Source of the DNA: Niveibacterium terrae
GTDB lineage: Bacteria; Pseudomonadota; Gammaproteobacteria; Burkholderiales; Rhodocyclaceae
Direction of reading: 5' to 3'
Length of the DNA: 64,000 nt
NCBI RefSeq assembly: GCF_048213115.1
Contig: NZ_CP172404.1
Location: forward strand, 1,674,001 to 1,738,000
Both the position numbers and the translations under genes were made by a program. This document shows positions 54,223-62,187 of the stretch, piece after piece. Under the pieces are notes generated by a model. The model was given only the letters and a program-made list of their open reading frames with translations, was not told where the DNA came from and searched no databases. Each line of letters begins with the position of its first letter. Positions within the stretch are counted from its first letter, which is position 1.

Positions 54223-54612
54223 TTAGGGCTCGGGCGGAACGGGGGATTGTCCGAGTTTTTCGATTTCGGCCAGGACTTCGCGTATTCCGGCTGCGAGGTC
54301 TTCGTCCCGTGCGGGCGAGGGGGGGGCTGCGAGCAGGCTCTGGAGCGCATGAAGCCTGGCCTTGATGCGGCCCAGCGCGTCCTTGCCGGGTTTGCCCGGC
54401 CCGGCGCTGTCATGCTCGGTCTGGCGGAGGCGGGCATTGCGCTCGTTGAGCTCGATCGAGACGAGTTCGAGCGCGCGTTCATTGAACTGGGCGTCCTCTT
54501 CGAACTGACGATAGCTCTGCTCGACCGCGTTGATGAAGCACTGCAGTTCGAGCTTGAGTCGATCGGTTTCACCCAGATAGCGTTTGATCTGGCGCGTCAG
54601 CAGAGGATGCAT
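54223..54612 (-). CDS. Stand-alone kinase-type N-terminal module
   Basis: 129 residues. MHPLLTRQIKRYLGETDRL and NAVEQSYRQFEEDAQFNERA match the first 62 residues of the kinase at 48924 nearly position by position. It then continues as a helical, charged tail (ARLHALQSLLAAPPSPAR) with no HisKA or HATPase domain. It lies 3 bases after the FIST gene, the place where kinases or cyclases with this module usually stand. Either a true free adaptor or the remains of a kinase separated by galM. Confidence 0.75.
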   Translation of the reverse strand: MHPLLTRQIKRYLGETDRLKLELQCFINAVEQSYRQFEEDAQFNERALELVSIELNERNARLRQTEHDSAGPGKPGKDALGRIKARLHALQSLLAAPPSPARDEDLAAGIREVLAEIEKLGQSPVPPEP

Positions 54613-54615
54613 GGA

Positions 54616-55740
54616 TCAGACCTCATCGAAACTGGTAATGCTGATCGACTGGCCATGAACCTCGCAGGCCATGTTGCTGGAGAGCGGAGCCAGCTGCGCG
54701 TAACTGTAAAAACCGCTTGCGGCCATTTGAGCACCCAGTGTTCGCCGGATTTCCTCAAGCTCTTCTTCGGCGCGCAGGCCCAGAGTCAAACGCCGGCCTA
54801 TCCCTGACACGACGATCGCCAGAGCAGGCGTGCGGCTTCCCGTCAGCTGGCTATCGACCGCAGCATTGTGCGCGGCCCGGATCAGATGTTCGGGGACGGC
54901 CCTGAGCATTCTGACCGAACTTCCCTCGGCGATGCTGCCGCACAGCTGAAAGCTGCCTTCCTGGGCATTGAAGGACAGGATGTTGCGCGTCAGGTGCGCA
55001 CCCCAGGGACTCGCGGCGAGCTGGGCCAGCGGATAGCGTTGCGCGCTGGCGGGAAGGGCTCCGGCCTGTTCCCCCAGATAGCGTTGATAGAGCTTCAGCG
55101 CCGATTCGCCGTCCAGCTCATAGAGGGTATTGCCCCTCGCGCGGGTGACCAGACGGTCGGGGCCGAAACCGTCCCAACCGCTCTGAGTGCCCTGGCCTAT
55201 CTTCAGCGCCTCGCCGTAAAAACCGACCGCGACGGCGCAGTGATCGTCCGGGAGGCTGTTGGCGAGGATCGGGGTTTGAGAAAACGTGAGTTCATTGCTG
55301 GCCAGCCCGCCGCTGATCGTGACGCCTTCGGGAAGTGTGTCGGTAAGCCCATGGAGTAGGGCGCTGGGGTTGCAGCGCAATCCGTCACAGAGCACGAAGA
55401 CGTGTCTGAGTTCTTCGGGAGGCAGGGCGAGACCCAGGCTCGCGCCGCAGGCTCTGCCGTCATCCCCCGAGGTGGCCGCGGCGCGGGCAAAGGCGAGGTG
55501 CGAGCGTTCCAGCTCGACCGCGGTCAAGGTCAGGTGTTGCTCATGAACGCGCTCGTTGTAGATTTCCCCTGAGCTCCCGCAGCCAACAAAGAAGGCCTTG
55601 GGCCACAGCGCTCGCCATGACTCTAGCGGGGCTTGGGCGAGCAGCGGCGCGCTGCCGAAGACCAAGACAAGCTGGGCATCGGCGAGCCGCGTGTTGTGCA
55701 GGGGCGCGGCGCGATCGAGCAGGTGCTGTTCAACTTTCAT
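54616..55740 (-). CDS. FIST-domain sensor protein
   Basis: 374 residues from ATG 55740 (MKVEQHLLDRAAPL); longer open frame ignored. FIST N and C domains: LVLVFGSAPLLAQAPL, FVGCGSSGEIYN, ISGGLASNE, and C-terminal LAIVVSGIGRRLTLGLRAEEE. FIST proteins are predicted cytosolic small-ligand (possibly amino acid) sensors that sit next to kinases and c-di-GMP enzymes. First gene of the cluster, so it probably provides its input. Confidence 0.88.
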   Translation of the reverse strand: MKVEQHLLDRAAPLHNTRLADAQLVLVFGSAPLLAQAPLESWRALWPKAFFVGCGSSGEIYNERVHEQHLTLTAVELERSHLAFARAAATSGDDGRACGASLGLALPPEELRHVFVLCDGLRCNPSALLHGLTDTLPEGVTISGGLASNELTFSQTPILANSLPDDHCAVAVGFYGEALKIGQGTQSGWDGFGPDRLVTRARGNTLYELDGESALKLYQRYLGEQAGALPASAQRYPLAQLAASPWGAHLTRNILSFNAQEGSFQLCGSIAEGSSVRMLRAVPEHLIRAAHNAAVDSQLTGSRTPALAIVVSGIGRRLTLGLRAEEELEEIRRTLGAQMAASGFYSYAQLAPLSSNMACEVHGQSISITSFDEV

Positions 55741-55987
55741 GGCAGGGCGAGCGCCTTTTCGGGATGGGGGGCGAGGCGGGATCGTTCCGTGCCGCTTCCT
55801 TCCGAGGTGGAGGCTGCCGTCCAAGCATCGCTGTCCGCATCCATCGCAATCCTTTCCTGGATTTACGCCACTGGTCAAAATAACGTCGCGATCCAAGCGT
55901 TCTTGAGCCTGATTCCCGCTCCTGATCGTAGTCCGGTTTAGGATGCGGTTCGGGATCTTCTCCATCCGGATTTACAGGAGACTGACG

Positions 55988-56500
55988 ATGACAGCGCTGT
56001 TGCGCGCGCTCTGCGCGGATATTACGACTCTTGCCGTCGATGCGATCGTTAACGCGGCCAACAAGTCTCTGCTTGGCGGAGGCGGTGTCGATGGCGCGAT
56101 CCACCGCGCCGCAGGTCCTGAGCTGCTCGAGGCCTGTCGCAAACTGGGCGGCTGCCAGGTCGGTGATGCGAAGCTGACCCCAGGCTTTCGCCTGCCCGCC
56201 CGCCATGTCCTGCACACGGTCGGCCCGGTCTGGCGCGGCGGGGGCTGCGGCGAGGGCGACGAGCTCGCGCGCTGCTACCGGCGCTGCATCGAGATCGCGA
56301 ACACCTCACACTTCACCTCGATCGCGTTTCCGGCGATCAGCACCGGCACCTACGGCTTCCCCTTCGCCGACGCCGCGAAGATCGCGATCGCCGCGGTCGC
56401 CGCCGCGACTGAGGAACCGGGCAGCGTCGAGGACGTGATCTTCTGCTGCTTCGATCCCGACGACGAGGCGATCTACGAGACGCTGCTCGCTGCGGTCTGA
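55988..56500 (+). CDS. Macro-domain ADP-ribose hydrolase (YmdB-like)
   Basis: 170 residues; ATG 55988 follows AGGAG. ADP-ribose-binding motifs: ADITTLAVDAIVNAANKSLL, GGGGVDGAIHRAAG, and FPAISTGTYGFP. Removes ADP-ribose or O-acetyl-ADP-ribose modifications, and may modulate RNase III in related bacteria. It ends one base before the end of the convergent AT-rich gene. Confidence 0.9.
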   Translation: MTALLRALCADITTLAVDAIVNAANKSLLGGGGVDGAIHRAAGPELLEACRKLGGCQVGDAKLTPGFRLPARHVLHTVGPVWRGGGCGEGDELARCYRRCIEIANTSHFTSIAFPAISTGTYGFPFADAAKIAIAAVAAATEEPGSVEDVIFCCFDPDDEAIYETLLAAV

Positions 56501-56501
56501 G

Positions 56502-57746
56502 CTATTTTCCTTTCTTGTCGTCAAATATTTTTGCGGCCATCTCGCCGCAGGAACTCAGGTATGTTTTGATTAATTCGTTACGTTTATTGTCTTCTTTTGC
56601 CTTTTCTGTATCTGGAAGTTTCTTGTATTCGTCTTTCCCTGGGGTGTTGTAGTTCAACATGGCAGGTAATGCTTGAATGCAGCTATTGAGTGGTGCTGCG
56701 CTGGCAAGAACTTTTTGTGCCTCAGACAGGTTTTGAGCGGCAACGCCAGTTGAAAAGACTTTTCCTATCGTGAGTGTGATTCCTTTGTTTTTATCTTTTT
56801 GTGTTGTTTGGCTGGTTTGTTGTCCGGAGTTTGTTTGAAGTGGAGTTCCTGTGCTGGCTGTCGTGTCTGAGTTGAATGATCCGTAGACGGATATTGCATC
56901 GCGTTTTTCTATTCCTGATATTTTGTCCAGTGATCTTTTTACGCGTTCTTCTTTTAGTCGTAGCTCTGTTTCTTGTTTTGCTTTATTTGATTTTGTGGTG
57001 CTAAGTTCCTCTTTTTTGATGTTCTCTGCATTGGTTAGGTCGGTTATTGTCGGGTCGTCTGTTTGAGTTGGTTGCTCGATGAGTTCTTTTGCTGCGCTTA
57101 ATTTAAGGAAAGATTCGCTCGTTGTGTCAATTCCGGGGGTCTTGAGGCAGTTGTTGGAGATGGCGATTAGTTCTGAAATTCGCTTTGTTTCGATTTCGCT
57201 GATTGCATCTTGGCATGGCTTTTCTTTTACCTCTTTCAGGTTTGCTATAAGTGTTTTAGTGCTTTCTCGTTGATGCTCAATTTTTTTTATGGTTTCCTTT
57301 TGGGACTCTAGGTTTTTTTCTAAAATATTTAGATTTGTTGCTTGTAGAAGGTATTCTTTAAGATCGTCCCGTTCCTCGTTGCTTAGTGTTCTTATGGTTT
57401 CGACGGTTTTTTGGTTTCCGTACTGCCCGTAAATTTCGTGAATTTTAAATAGGTCGTCAGATATTCCTGATCGACTATTTGACTTGAGGTAGTCATTGAA
57501 TTCGTGTCTTGCTACGGCGACAGGTGCATAGGCTGCATCGACGATTTTTACTCCAACGACTACTTCGGCTGTGTCGGCTTGAGTTGGGTTGATGCCAACG
57601 CGTGCGCCAATAAGTTGTGCCGATGAATATACTAGAGGTGCCTGCTGCAGAGGGACGCAGCCGGCAATCGCGAGAGCGATCAGTAAGGTTTCAGTGATCA
57701 GAATTCGGCCAGGATCGCGGAAGGTGGATTTCAGGTTTGCAGACAT
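56502..57746 (-). CDS. AT-rich putative lipoprotein, unknown
   Basis: 414 residues. Signal with lipobox ALAIAGC (Cys30). The mature part is mostly long charged helices (for example LEKNLESQKETIKKIEH, IKKEELSTTKSNKAKQET), a probable coiled coil, with two pairs of cysteines outside it and a Thr/Gln-rich linker. The DNA is far more AT-rich (long T runs on the plus strand) than any neighbour, with Lys/Asn/Ile codon use unlike the flanks, which points to recent transfer. The N-terminal signal-coding part keeps the host-like composition. No family recognised. Confidence 0.65.
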   Translation of the reverse strand: MSANLKSTFRDPGRILITETLLIALAIAGCVPLQQAPLVYSSAQLIGARVGINPTQADTAEVVVGVKIVDAAYAPVAVARHEFNDYLKSNSRSGISDDLFKIHEIYGQYGNQKTVETIRTLSNEERDDLKEYLLQATNLNILEKNLESQKETIKKIEHQRESTKTLIANLKEVKEKPCQDAISEIETKRISELIAISNNCLKTPGIDTTSESFLKLSAAKELIEQPTQTDDPTITDLTNAENIKKEELSTTKSNKAKQETELRLKEERVKRSLDKISGIEKRDAISVYGSFNSDTTASTGTPLQTNSGQQTSQTTQKDKNKGITLTIGKVFSTGVAAQNLSEAQKVLASAAPLNSCIQALPAMLNYNTPGKDEYKKLPDTEKAKEDNKRNELIKTYLSSCGEMAAKIFDDKKGK

Positions 57747-58098
57747 GTTCAGGCTCCTTTAACTGAAAGGAGAAGTCTCGACCCGGGAAGGTGTCGCTCA
57801 TTGAAATCAGAAGGCAGGATTTCAGCTCATCGCGGCGCACGGAGACCAGTTCAAGCTGGTCGAAACCGATCGCCCATGAGTGGTTCGTAAGTGACAGCCC
57901 GAGCGTTCTCTGGTGCAAGTACAAGGGGATAGGGTGGGGTGTGACCTGGATGTAGGCGATGCCCGGCCAGTAGTGGGTTGTCACATTGCCGTGATCGCCG
58001 ATCACATGGATCACGGTACAGCCCGTACAAGCCAGGACAAGGCTTACCGCAAGAATGCGGATCATCCAATCCGTCGAAGATGGCGCGCTGGAGTGCAT
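57691..58098 (-). CDS. Small lipoprotein-like protein
   Basis: 135 residues. ATG 58098 (MHSSAPSSTDW) has a strong GGGAGG; ATG 58065 (MIRILAVSLVLACTGC) is an alternative start directly before the signal. The lipobox-like CTGC is imperfect. The mature part is a compact beta-rich domain (YWPGIAYIQVTPHPIPLYLH, WAIGFDQLELVSV). The 3' end overlaps the start of the AT-rich lipoprotein gene by 56 bases, so the two are cotranscribed and may form one envelope complex. Unknown function. Confidence 0.6.
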   Translation of the reverse strand: MHSSAPSSTDWMIRILAVSLVLACTGCTVIHVIGDHGNVTTHYWPGIAYIQVTPHPIPLYLHQRTLGLSLTNHSWAIGFDQLELVSVRRDELKSCLLISMSDTFPGRDFSFQLKEPEHVCKPEIHLPRSWPNSDH

Positions 58099-58443
58099 GC
58101 GCCTCCCGTTTCTCTTCGCGATTCCGGTTACGAATCCGTATCTGCTATAGCCGGAGTTGTGCGTGTGGGTTGCAATGCACTATGAATAGTCTGGGGCTTG
58201 TGGCGCGTCAACCGGTGGCGACGACAGGGGGGCGCAAGTCTGGCTGCCTGCCTGGTTATATCGAAATGCTTTTGGCGTTGAGTCTTCCGGAATCGCTTGA
58301 TGCGGCGGGGGCGTGCGCTCCATAGCAGCTTCAGGAATATGAAAGTGAGAAATCGGTCGTTCAGTTCGCCCGCGTGTCCCCCTATCCTCTGCCCATCGTG
58401 AATGACGGCTTTAAGCGTCAATCCCAGGACGAAAGGATTTTCA
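58099..58443 (+). promoter_or_regulatory. Upstream region of the encapsulin/cysteine operon
   Basis: 345 bases between the divergent lipoprotein gene and the rhodanese gene. A possible promoter is TTGTGC (58157-58162), 18 bases, TATGAA (58181-58186). That would leave a leader of about 250 bases. An AT patch near 58256-58275 could be an activator site. No riboswitch or terminator is recognised. Confidence 0.35.
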
Positions 58444-58959
58444 ATGACCGCGCTGGCCCAGCAAACGCAGGCCGAGGATTTTGACGGACAAGAGCCCGCC
58501 ACCCCCGGCCTTACCCCGGAACTTCAATCGATTCTCGAACGTGCCCGCGAGCGGGGCGCCGACCTGCCTTTCGCCGGAGGCGTGACGCCGCAGGAAGCCT
58601 GGCAGCTGTTCTCGGCCGGGGTGGCGAAGCTGGTCGATGTCCGCACGGCCGAGGAACGCAAGTTCGTCGGTCATGTTCCGGAAACCCTGCATGTCGCGTG
58701 GCAGACCGGCACTTCGCTGATCCGCAACCCGCGCTTCGTCCGCGAGCTCGAAGCGAAGGTCGGCGGCAAGGAGGCTCTCGTGCTGCTGCTGTGCCGCAGC
58801 GGCAAGCGCTCGGCCGCGGCCGGCGAGACGGCGGCAAAGGCCGGATTCAACGATGTTTTCAATGTCCTCGAAGGTTTCGAGGGGGATCGCGACGAGGCGC
58901 TCCATCGGGGTGGTCTGGGGGGGTGGCGTCGGCACGGTCTGCCCTGGGTGCAGGACTGA
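58444..58959 (+). CDS. Rhodanese-domain sulfurtransferase
   Basis: 171 residues; ATG 58444 after AAAGGA. An N-terminal helical part (about 1-45), then a single rhodanese domain: PQEAWQLFSAGVAKLVDVRT, and active loop LLCRSGKRS with persulfide Cys117. The length of the loop fits thiosulfate or protein-persulfide sulfurtransferases. First gene of the sulfur operon; it could take sulfur from, or feed it to, the encapsulated desulfurase. Confidence 0.9.
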   Translation: MTALAQQTQAEDFDGQEPATPGLTPELQSILERARERGADLPFAGGVTPQEAWQLFSAGVAKLVDVRTAEERKFVGHVPETLHVAWQTGTSLIRNPRFVRELEAKVGGKEALVLLLCRSGKRSAAAGETAAKAGFNDVFNVLEGFEGDRDEALHRGGLGGWRRHGLPWVQD

Positions 58960-58999
58960 GTGCTTGTTCAATTGAAATCCTGAAACGGAGCGTTTGCAG

Positions 59000-59974
59000 A
59001 TGTCCCACGTTTTTGCTGATAACTCGCTGTCCATCGGCCATACCCCGCTGGTCAAACTCAACCGCATCGTCGACGGGGCAAAGGCGACGGTGCTGGTCAA
59101 GGTCGAAGGCCGCAATCCGGCTTACTCGGTCAAGTGCCGCATCGGTGCGGCGCTGATCTGGGACGCGGAGAAGCGCGGCCTGCTCGGCCCGGGCAAGGAG
59201 CTGGTCGAGCCGACTTCGGGCAATACCGGGATCGCTCTGGCCTTTGTCGCCGCGGCCAAGGGGATCCCGCTGACGTTGACGATGCCCGAGACGATGAGCA
59301 TCGAGCGCAGGAAACTGCTGCTCGCCTTTGGCGCCAAGCTGGTGTTGACCGAAGGGGCCAAGGGAATGGCGGGGGCTGTCGCCAAGGCCGAGGAGATCGC
59401 GGCTGCGGATCCGAAGTATGTGCTGCTGCAGCAGTTCAAGAATCCGGCCAACCCGGCGATCCACGAAGCGACGACCGGCCCTGAGATCTGGGACGACACC
59501 GATGGTCAGGTCGACATCGTGGTCGCCGGTGTCGGCACGGGCGGCACGATCACCGGCGTTGCGCGCTACCTGAAGAAGTCGCGGGGCAAGGCGATCCAGG
59601 CCGTCGCGGTCGAACCGTCGACCAGCCCGGTTCTGACCCAGGTTCGCAATGGCGAAACGCCCAAGCCGGGGCCGCACAAGATTCAAGGCATTGGCGCCGG
59701 TTTCGTGCCCGAAGTGCTGGATCTGTCGCTGATCGACTCGGTCGAGCAGGTCAGCAGCGAAGACGCTCTGGCCACTGCGCGGCGGCTGGCCCGCGAAGAA
59801 GGCATCCTCTCCGGCATCTCCAGCGGTGCGGCGGTCGCGGCGGCGGTAAGGCTCGCGAACAAGCCTGAAAACGCTGGCAAGACCATCGTAGCCATCCTCC
59901 CCGATTCGGGCGAGCGCTATCTGAGCTCTGTGCTGTTCGAAGGCGTCTTCGACGCGTCCGGCCAGCCGGTATGA
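59000..59974 (+). CDS. cysK: Cysteine synthase A
   Basis: 324 residues from ATG 59000 (MSHVFADNSLSIGHTPLVKL). PLP lysine Lys45 in NPAYSVKCRIGA, phosphate-binding SGNTGIAL, and glycine loop GVGTGGTITG. It makes cysteine from O-acetylserine and sulfide. Its stop overlaps the serine acetyltransferase start (ATGA), so both halves of the cysteine branch are made together, upstream of the shell gene. Confidence 0.95.
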   Translation: MSHVFADNSLSIGHTPLVKLNRIVDGAKATVLVKVEGRNPAYSVKCRIGAALIWDAEKRGLLGPGKELVEPTSGNTGIALAFVAAAKGIPLTLTMPETMSIERRKLLLAFGAKLVLTEGAKGMAGAVAKAEEIAAADPKYVLLQQFKNPANPAIHEATTGPEIWDDTDGQVDIVVAGVGTGGTITGVARYLKKSRGKAIQAVAVEPSTSPVLTQVRNGETPKPGPHKIQGIGAGFVPEVLDLSLIDSVEQVSSEDALATARRLAREEGILSGISSGAAVAAAVRLANKPENAGKTIVAILPDSGERYLSSVLFEGVFDASGQPV

Positions 59975-60933
59975 GCGTCGATGCCAACGCTGCTGACCAG
60001 CTCGTCCATGCCCGGCCCGACTGGGATCTGGACGCGGTGGTCACCGGGCTGCGCGAAGCGCGCCAGCGTTGGCGACGCGCGCAGGGGCGCGCGTCCGAGT
60101 TCGGCGGTCGCGATCTGCCTTCCCGCGAGGCGCTGAAGGAAATCGTCTCCGCTCTGTGCGGAGCCCTTTTCCCGATGCGCCTGGGGCCGGCGGATCTGCG
60201 CCAGCAGAGCGAGGATTTTTACGTCGGCCACACGCTGGACGCGGCGCTCAGTTCCCTGCTGCATCAGCTCAGGCTGGAGCTCGGCTATGCGAGCCGGCAG
60301 AGCGGGGTCGGCGCGGCGCAGATCGAACTCGATGCGATCTCCGTCGTCCGCGACTTCGCCGCGGCGCTGCCCGGTATCCGCCGCGTGCTCGACACCGATG
60401 TCGAAGCGGCTTTCCGCGGCGATCCGGCCGCGCGCAGCGTCGACGAAGTGCTGCTCTGCTATCCGGGTGTTCTGGCCGTGATCCATCACCGGATCGCGCA
60501 TCAGCTCTACCGGCTCGGCGCGCCGCTGCTCGCGCGCCTGGTCGCCGAGATCGCGCACTCCGAGACCGGCATAGACATTCACCCGGGCGCGCAGATCGGT
60601 GCCGGTTTCTTCATCGATCACGGCACCGGCGTCGTGATCGGCGAGACCGCGGTGATCGGCGAGCGGGTGCGCCTCTACCAGGCCGTCACGCTGGGCGCCA
60701 AACGCTTCGACAAAGACGAGCAGGGGGCGCTGCAAAAGGGTTTGCCGCGCCACCCCGTCGTCGAGGACGACGTCGTGATCTACGCCGGGGCGACGATTCT
60801 CGGCCGGGTCACGATAGGCCGGGCTTCTTCGATAGGCGGCAACATCTGGCTCACGCGCAGCGTGCCGCCGGGCAGTCATGTTTCACAGGCATTGAGCCGA
60901 CAGGAGACTTTGAAAGATGGCGCTGGAATCTAG
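59971..60933 (+). CDS. epsC: Serine O-acetyltransferase (EpsC type)
   Basis: 320 residues. Helical N-terminal domain (about 1-180), then left-handed beta-helix hexapeptide repeats: GIDIHPGAQIGAGFFIDHGTG with the catalytic His, VVIGETAVIG, and IYAGATILGRVTIG. It acetylates serine for CysK. The chain ends ..LKDGAGI: a C-terminal isoleucine after a Gly-rich tail is the feature that lets CysE dock in the CysK active site. Overlaps the XRE regulator gene by 17 bases. Confidence 0.93.
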   Translation: MSVDANAADQLVHARPDWDLDAVVTGLREARQRWRRAQGRASEFGGRDLPSREALKEIVSALCGALFPMRLGPADLRQQSEDFYVGHTLDAALSSLLHQLRLELGYASRQSGVGAAQIELDAISVVRDFAAALPGIRRVLDTDVEAAFRGDPAARSVDEVLLCYPGVLAVIHHRIAHQLYRLGAPLLARLVAEIAHSETGIDIHPGAQIGAGFFIDHGTGVVIGETAVIGERVRLYQAVTLGAKRFDKDEQGALQKGLPRHPVVEDDVVIYAGATILGRVTIGRASSIGGNIWLTRSVPPGSHVSQALSRQETLKDGAGI

Positions 60934-61189
60934 GTCTTCCCCGGGATGGGTCGATAGCCGTTTCGGGATCGTGACCCGACGCTTGAGGCAGGAGCGGGGC
61001 TGGTCACAGGAGAAGCTTGCCGAGCTGGCCGACCTGAACCGGTCCTATCTGGGCGAGATCGAGCGGGGTGATGCGAAACCTTCGATCGGCAGCGCCGAGA
61101 AGATCGCGCTGGCCTTCGATCTTCGCCTCTCGTCGCTGGTCGGCCTGTGCGAGCACGAAAACAGCGGTCTGCTGGCGATAGCCGGTTGA
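60917..61189 (+). CDS. XRE-family transcriptional regulator
   Basis: 90 residues, ATG 60917 with CAGGAG upstream, overlapping the acetyltransferase gene. Helix-turn-helix over about 16-70: VTRRLRQERGWSQEKLAELA and YLGEIERGDAKPSIGSAEKI. A short C terminus without sensor domain contains one Cys (LVGLCEHE). Placed between the acetyltransferase and the encapsulin, so it may control the operon. Confidence 0.88.
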   Translation: MALESRSSPGWVDSRFGIVTRRLRQERGWSQEKLAELADLNRSYLGEIERGDAKPSIGSAEKIALAFDLRLSSLVGLCEHENSGLLAIAG

Positions 61190-61257
61190 GCGCTGCAAAG
61201 CCTGAATGCACCCTTGGCAAGTTTGAACCGAACACTTTTCAACGATAAGGAAACGAG

Positions 61258-62187
61258 ATGGCCGAGCAACAGAGCATCCCGACTGCGTTGGGCGATGCCG
61301 CCGCACGTCAGCTTGCGAATGCGACGAAGACAGTCCCTCAGCTGGCGACGGTTTCGCCGCGCTGGCTGGTGCATTTCCTGCAGTGGTTGCCGGTCGAAGC
61401 CGGTATTTTCCGCCTCAACAAGGTCAGGAATCCGGGCGAAGTCCAGGTTGCCTGCGCCCAGCGCGATGAGGCAGAACTTCCGTCGACCTTTGTCGACTAT
61501 GAAGAGCATCCGCGCGAGTACAACCTGAACGCGGTTTCGACCGTGCTGGATGTCCATACCCGCGTTTCCGACCTCTACAGCAGCCCGCACGACCAGATCA
61601 AGGAACAGCTGCGCCTGACGATCGAGACGATCAAGGAGCACCAGGAATCCCAGCTGATCAACAATCCGGACTACGGCCTGCTTGCGAATGTCGCCGAGGA
61701 ACAGCGCGTCTATCCGCTGACCGGCGCGCCGACCCCGGACGACCTCGATGAGCTGCTGACGAAAGTCTGGAAGGAGCCCGCTTTCTTCCTGACCCACCCG
61801 CTCGCGATCGCCGCTTTCGGCCGCGAATGCACCCGTCGCGGCGTGCCGCCGCCGACCGTGAGCCTTTTCGGCTCCCAGTTCCTGACCTGGCGCGGCATCC
61901 CGCTGATCCCGTCGGACAAGGTTCCGGTCGCTGATGGCAAGACCAAGATCCTGCTGCTGCGCGTCGGCGACAAGCGCCAGGGCGTCGTGGGCCTGTTCCA
62001 GCCGGGCCTCGCCGGAGAGCAGAGCCCGGGGCTGTCGGTGCGTTTCATGGGCATCAACCGCAACGCGATCGCGTCCTATCTGATCTCGCTGTATTGCTCG
62101 CTCGCGGTGCTGACCGACGATGCGCTGGCCGTGCTCGAAGATGTGGAGATTGGCAAGTACCATGACTACCCCGACACCTACAAGTGA
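61258..62187 (+). CDS. Family 2A encapsulin shell protein
   Basis: 309 residues; AAGGAA precedes ATG 61258. Recognised from the SrpI-like sequence: LATVSPRWLVHFLQWLPVEA, STFVDYEEHPREYNLNAVST, VSDLYSSPHDQIKEQLRLTI, FLTHPLAIAAFGRECTRRGV and the end AVLEDVEIGKYHDYPDTYK. These proteins have the HK97 phage-capsid fold and build icosahedral shells. There is no cyclic-nucleotide-binding insertion, so type 2A, not 2B. The next gene, overlapping by 26 bases, is the desulfurase that this type encloses. Confidence 0.93.
   Translation: MAEQQSIPTALGDAAARQLANATKTVPQLATVSPRWLVHFLQWLPVEAGIFRLNKVRNPGEVQVACAQRDEAELPSTFVDYEEHPREYNLNAVSTVLDVHTRVSDLYSSPHDQIKEQLRLTIETIKEHQESQLINNPDYGLLANVAEEQRVYPLTGAPTPDDLDELLTKVWKEPAFFLTHPLAIAAFGRECTRRGVPPPTVSLFGSQFLTWRGIPLIPSDKVPVADGKTKILLLRVGDKRQGVVGLFQPGLAGEQSPGLSVRFMGINRNAIASYLISLYCSLAVLTDDALAVLEDVEIGKYHDYPDTYK

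Noticed and set aside
54247..54807. Plus-strand open frame opposite the coiled-coil and FIST genes
   Set aside because: Complement of real coding sequence; no ribosome site or recognisable domain.
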